A DNA stretch of 8,199 bases, taken from the NCBI GenBank assembly GCA_013205275.1, contig JABMNG010000083.1:1-8199 (forward strand), in the 5' to 3' direction. Shown here one piece after another: positions 6,233 through 8,199 of this stretch; position 1 is the stretch's first letter, and each line of letters starts with the position of its first letter. Source of the stretch: Methylophilales bacterium. GTDB taxonomy: Bacteria > Pseudomonadota > Gammaproteobacteria > Burkholderiales > Methylophilaceae. Made by a program: the position numbers and the translations under genes. The notes under the pieces are model-generated. The model saw nothing but the letters and a program-made list of their open reading frames with translations. It did no database searches and was not told the DNA's origin.

Positions 6233-6903
6233 ATATTTCCCTTATTTAAAGCAACGGCAATCTTTTTAGGCCTATTCCACTTAGGCTTAATCGGAGTGAC
6301 ACCGGACATAATTTTTTTAGCAAGAATACAATATATATTACCAAATAATGGTAACCATCTACCGCCAATATTTTCTAATGCTCCAATAAGTAAATCTGAA
6401 TTATCATTAAAAATAGGTTGGTAGTGAAAAAATTTTGCTTGCTCAATTGTAAACCCAGCCTTAACTAATAGTGACTGAACCTCTCTTGGGGACTTAAATT
6501 TACAATTCCAGGGTTTGTGATTGTCGAATCCGACTAAACTTCTTAAACCGGCAAAGCTGTAAGGATTAAATGAAATAAAAAGTGTATATCCTCCAGGGAC
6601 AATAACCCTGGACAGGTCTTTAAAGAAACTTTTGATGTCAGTTAACTGCTCTATAATATGAGGACAAACAATCAAATCCACCGAATCCTTCTCAAGTGGG
6701 ATGGCGTCTAAATGAAAAGCGATATTTTTGTGCTTACCACCATTAAATAAGTGAGTAGAGATTCTGCTATTATTTAGAAAATTACAATCAAACGAGCCTA
6801 ATTGAAGGGCAAAATAGCCAAATTTGTCGTGAATAAACGCATCAATAAGAGCCTGTTCAGTTGACAGTAATTGTTTTCCATATGGAGAATCAAACCAGTT
6901 CAT
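6229..6903 (-). CDS. Class I SAM-dependent methyltransferase (YafS-like)
   Basis: Probable methyltransferase of 224 residues, substrate unknown. The Rossmann-like core runs from about 28 to 115: a degenerate motif I at GYFALQLGSFD (29-39), an acidic strand end at HLDAIPLEKDSVDLIVCPHIIE (64-85, containing the D-x-x-P-x-x-x-x-S-x-D pattern of Methyltransf_11), and FKDLSRVIVPGGYTLFI (94-110, the motif III strand after a helix). FNPYSFAGLR follows and is characteristic of this subgroup as I recall it. Motif I lacks the usual GxGxG. That seems to be a family trait and does not suggest decay, because the frame is intact and the gene sits first in an operon with rnhA and dnaQ. A yafS gene also lies next to gloB and rnhA in E. 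coli. The C-terminus is basic (KPKWNRPKK). No clear ribosome binding site is visible before the ATG at 6903. Confidence 0.82.
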   Translation of the reverse strand: MNWFDSPYGKQLLSTEQALIDAFIHDKFGYFALQLGSFDCNFLNNSRISTHLFNGGKHKNIAFHLDAIPLEKDSVDLIVCPHIIEQLTDIKSFFKDLSRVIVPGGYTLFISFNPYSFAGLRSLVGFDNHKPWNCKFKSPREVQSLLVKAGFTIEQAKFFHYQPIFNDNSDLLIGALENIGGRWLPLFGNIYCILAKKIMSGVTPIKPKWNRPKKIAVALNKGNI

Positions 6904-6945
6904 TCTATAAAAAATAACCTAAAAACATAGTACACTTGATGGTTT
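6904..6945. promoter_or_regulatory. Divergent spacer between the methyltransferase operon and gloB
   Basis: Only 42 bp separate the two divergent start codons, so the promoters must overlap each other or extend into the coding regions. The spacer is AT-rich, with an A-run near 6909-6914. No convincing -35/-10 pair stands out on either strand, and ribosome binding sites are weak on both sides (GATGG at 6938-6942 before gloB). Confidence 0.35.
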
Positions 6946-7674
6946 ATGCATAAATCGATTCCAATAAATTTACCATCCACTATATTACCAATCAAGGCTT
7001 TTAAGGATAATTATATTTGGGTAATTCATCGAAATGAGTTTGCTGTTATTGTAGACCCAGGAGAGTCATCTCAAGTGATTGAATTCATGGGTAATTCAGG
7101 ATTAAAGCCTGTGGCTATCTTAATAACACATAAGCATTATGATCATATCGATGGCGTCAAAACCATTCTTAATCATTACCCTGCCATTGAAATCTATGGT
7201 CCTGTCAAATGTAGCCTTCCATTCCCATATAAACCTGTTAAGGAAGGTGATATTGTTACAATAAAAGACGTGGAAATTAAATACATGGTTATAGAGATAC
7301 CAGGTCACACATTAGACCATGTTGCATACCTGGATAATGATGTTTTGTTTTGTGGTGATACCTTATTTGGATGCGGGTGCGGACGATTATTTGAAGGAAC
7401 GGCAGAAGAAATGTATAGCTCCCTTCAAAAAATTAAGGCCCTTAATAAAAAAACAAAAATTTATTGCGGGCATGAATACACATTAAATAACATAAGGTTT
7501 GCTATGACTCAGGAAGTTGATAATTTAGATTTAACTTCTCGTTATAGGAAAGTATTAAAACAAGAGGTAACAATCCCTACATTGCTCTCAGAGGAGCTTA
7601 AAACTAACCCATTCATGAAAGCAAGCAGCAGTCAGAATCTAAAAGAGATAAGAGAGAGGAAAGATGCATTTTAA
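6946..7674 (+). CDS. gloB: Hydroxyacylglutathione hydrolase (glyoxalase II)
   Basis: Hydrolyses S-lactoylglutathione to lactate and glutathione, the second step of glutathione-dependent methylglyoxal detoxification in the cytosol. It has a metallo-beta-lactamase fold with a binuclear metal site: H62, H64, D66 and H67 (THKHYDH), H121 (PGHTLDH), D138 (FCGDTLF) and H176 (CGHEYT). Substrate-binding features are GCGRLFEGT with R147, and the C-terminal RERKDAF (236-242), whose Arg and Lys bind glutathione in characterised enzymes. The 242 residues include about 13 extra at the N-terminus before the conserved LPIKAFKDNYIWVI. No later in-frame ATG, GTG or TTG is available there, so the ATG at 6946 stands. 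It is divergent from the methyltransferase operon and overlaps mltD by 11 nt. Confidence 0.95.
   Translation: MHKSIPINLPSTILPIKAFKDNYIWVIHRNEFAVIVDPGESSQVIEFMGNSGLKPVAILITHKHYDHIDGVKTILNHYPAIEIYGPVKCSLPFPYKPVKEGDIVTIKDVEIKYMVIEIPGHTLDHVAYLDNDVLFCGDTLFGCGCGRLFEGTAEEMYSSLQKIKALNKKTKIYCGHEYTLNNIRFAMTQEVDNLDLTSRYRKVLKQEVTIPTLLSEELKTNPFMKASSSQNLKEIRERKDAF
7654..7660 (+). promoter_or_regulatory. mltD ribosome binding site inside gloB
   Basis: GAGAGGA lies a few bases before the ATG at 7664, within the last codons of gloB. It is among the clearest purine-rich sites in the window and supports the choice of that ATG for mltD. Confidence 0.6.
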
Positions 7675-8199
7675 TATAAGGGCAACCCTAAGGGTTTTAA
7701 TTTTTTTACAGGTACTAGGGAGCTCTAGTTTACTTTGGTCAGCAACCAACGTTCTCGGTGAGAGATTGACTGTTATCGAAAATATATCTGACTGTAAAAG
7801 GGATGGCTATGCTGAAATTGATAGCAAAATTTGCCTTAAGGATAATCTCCAAACCCTTGAGCCAACAGACTTTATCAAAAAAGATGAGGCTGGCAAAGTA
7901 GAATTAACACAATACATCGAAGAGGCTCCACAAAGCATATGGCTCAGAATAAAAAAGAGATACGACCTAAATACCCCACCCTCAAAATCAGCAGCCAAAA
8001 GCATTAAAAAATACGAAGATTGGTACAAAGCAAGGCCTGAGTATGTAGACCGTATGATCAATAGGTCAGAAAAATACCTTTATTATGTAGTTGAGCAGGT
8101 TGAATTAAGAGGGATGCCATCTGAAATTGCTTTACTGCCGATGATTGAGAGTGCTTATAATCCTATAGCAAATTCTCGAATGAAAGCCAATGGAATGTG
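7664..8199 (+). CDS. mltD: Membrane-bound lytic murein transglycosylase D, N-terminal part (cut by window end)
   Basis: Incomplete at the 3' end: 178 codons run open to the last base. The N-terminus looks like a signal peptide, with basic MHFNIRATLR, a hydrophobic core VLIFLQVLG and a possible cleavage after WSA near residue 27. The product would therefore act on peptidoglycan in the periplasm. Residues 118-167 align with the start of the MltD SLT domain: YEDWYKARPEYVDRM, EQVELRGMPSEIALLPMIESAYNP, with E162 as the catalytic glutamate. The GMW-type segment that follows is just being entered at the edge. LysM repeats, expected at the C-terminus, would lie outside the window. E. coli MltD is a lipoprotein, but no lipobox cysteine is visible here; the first cysteines are C44 and C57. 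The ATG overlaps the end of gloB by 11 nt. mltD also lies near gloB in E. coli. Confidence 0.88.
   Translation, partial: MHFNIRATLRVLIFLQVLGSSSLLWSATNVLGERLTVIENISDCKRDGYAEIDSKICLKDNLQTLEPTDFIKKDEAGKVELTQYIEEAPQSIWLRIKKRYDLNTPPSKSAAKSIKKYEDWYKARPEYVDRMINRSEKYLYYVVEQVELRGMPSEIALLPMIESAYNPIANSRMKANGM

Noticed and set aside
7807..8061. Minus-strand open frame opposite mltD
   Set aside because: The plus strand encodes a recognisable MltD with signal peptide, ribosome binding site and catalytic Glu. The antisense frame has no supporting features.
1..8199. Mobile element, prophage, CRISPR array, toxin-antitoxin or defence island
   Set aside because: Every gene is a recognisable housekeeping gene except one widespread orphan methyltransferase. 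No transposase, integrase, terminal repeats, spaced direct repeats or tRNA attachment site is visible.

Overview
This window is a compact, AT-rich stretch of bacterial chromosome carrying ten protein genes; the last one is cut by the window edge. The protein sequences look proteobacterial. RNase E, oligoribonuclease, DnaQ, RNase HI and glyoxalase II all line up residue by residue with the E. coli proteins as I remember them. The order methyltransferase-rnhA-dnaQ, divergent from gloB-mltD, and orn next to an M48 peptidase, are arrangements I associate with Betaproteobacteria. The strong AT bias and near absence of intergenic DNA (about 340 of 8199 bases, by adding up the gaps) suggest a streamlined freshwater or marine lineage, for example a Methylophilaceae relative. 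That placement is inference.

Layout. Bases 1-196 are a non-coding leader with two mutually exclusive hairpins. rne (+) follows, and its 3' end overlaps by 20 bp the convergent crcB. crcB is the downstream member of an orn-crcB pair on the minus strand. A 97-bp divergent spacer separates orn from a plus-strand pair, an M48/Ste24-type membrane peptidase and queD, 2 nt apart. queD runs into dnaQ with 3 nt between the stops. dnaQ is the last gene of a tightly packed minus-strand operon: methyltransferase, rnhA, dnaQ. A 42-bp divergent spacer then leads to gloB and the start of mltD on the plus strand, which overlap by 11 nt.

How the genes relate. Four products act on nucleic acids: RNase E (mRNA decay and rRNA/tRNA processing), oligoribonuclease (degrades the short oligonucleotides left by decay), RNase HI (RNA in RNA-DNA hybrids) and DnaQ (replication proofreading). 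The others are a fluoride exporter, a membrane metalloprotease, a preQ0/queuosine pathway enzyme, an uncharacterised methyltransferase, methylglyoxal detoxification and a murein lytic transglycosylase. All are housekeeping functions. I see no transposase, phage gene, CRISPR array, tRNA, rRNA, toxin-antitoxin pair or defence gene, and no evidence of a new multi-gene system. The points most worth a second look are the rne leader, short motifs in the RNase E tail, the overlapping gene ends, and the N-terminus of MltD.
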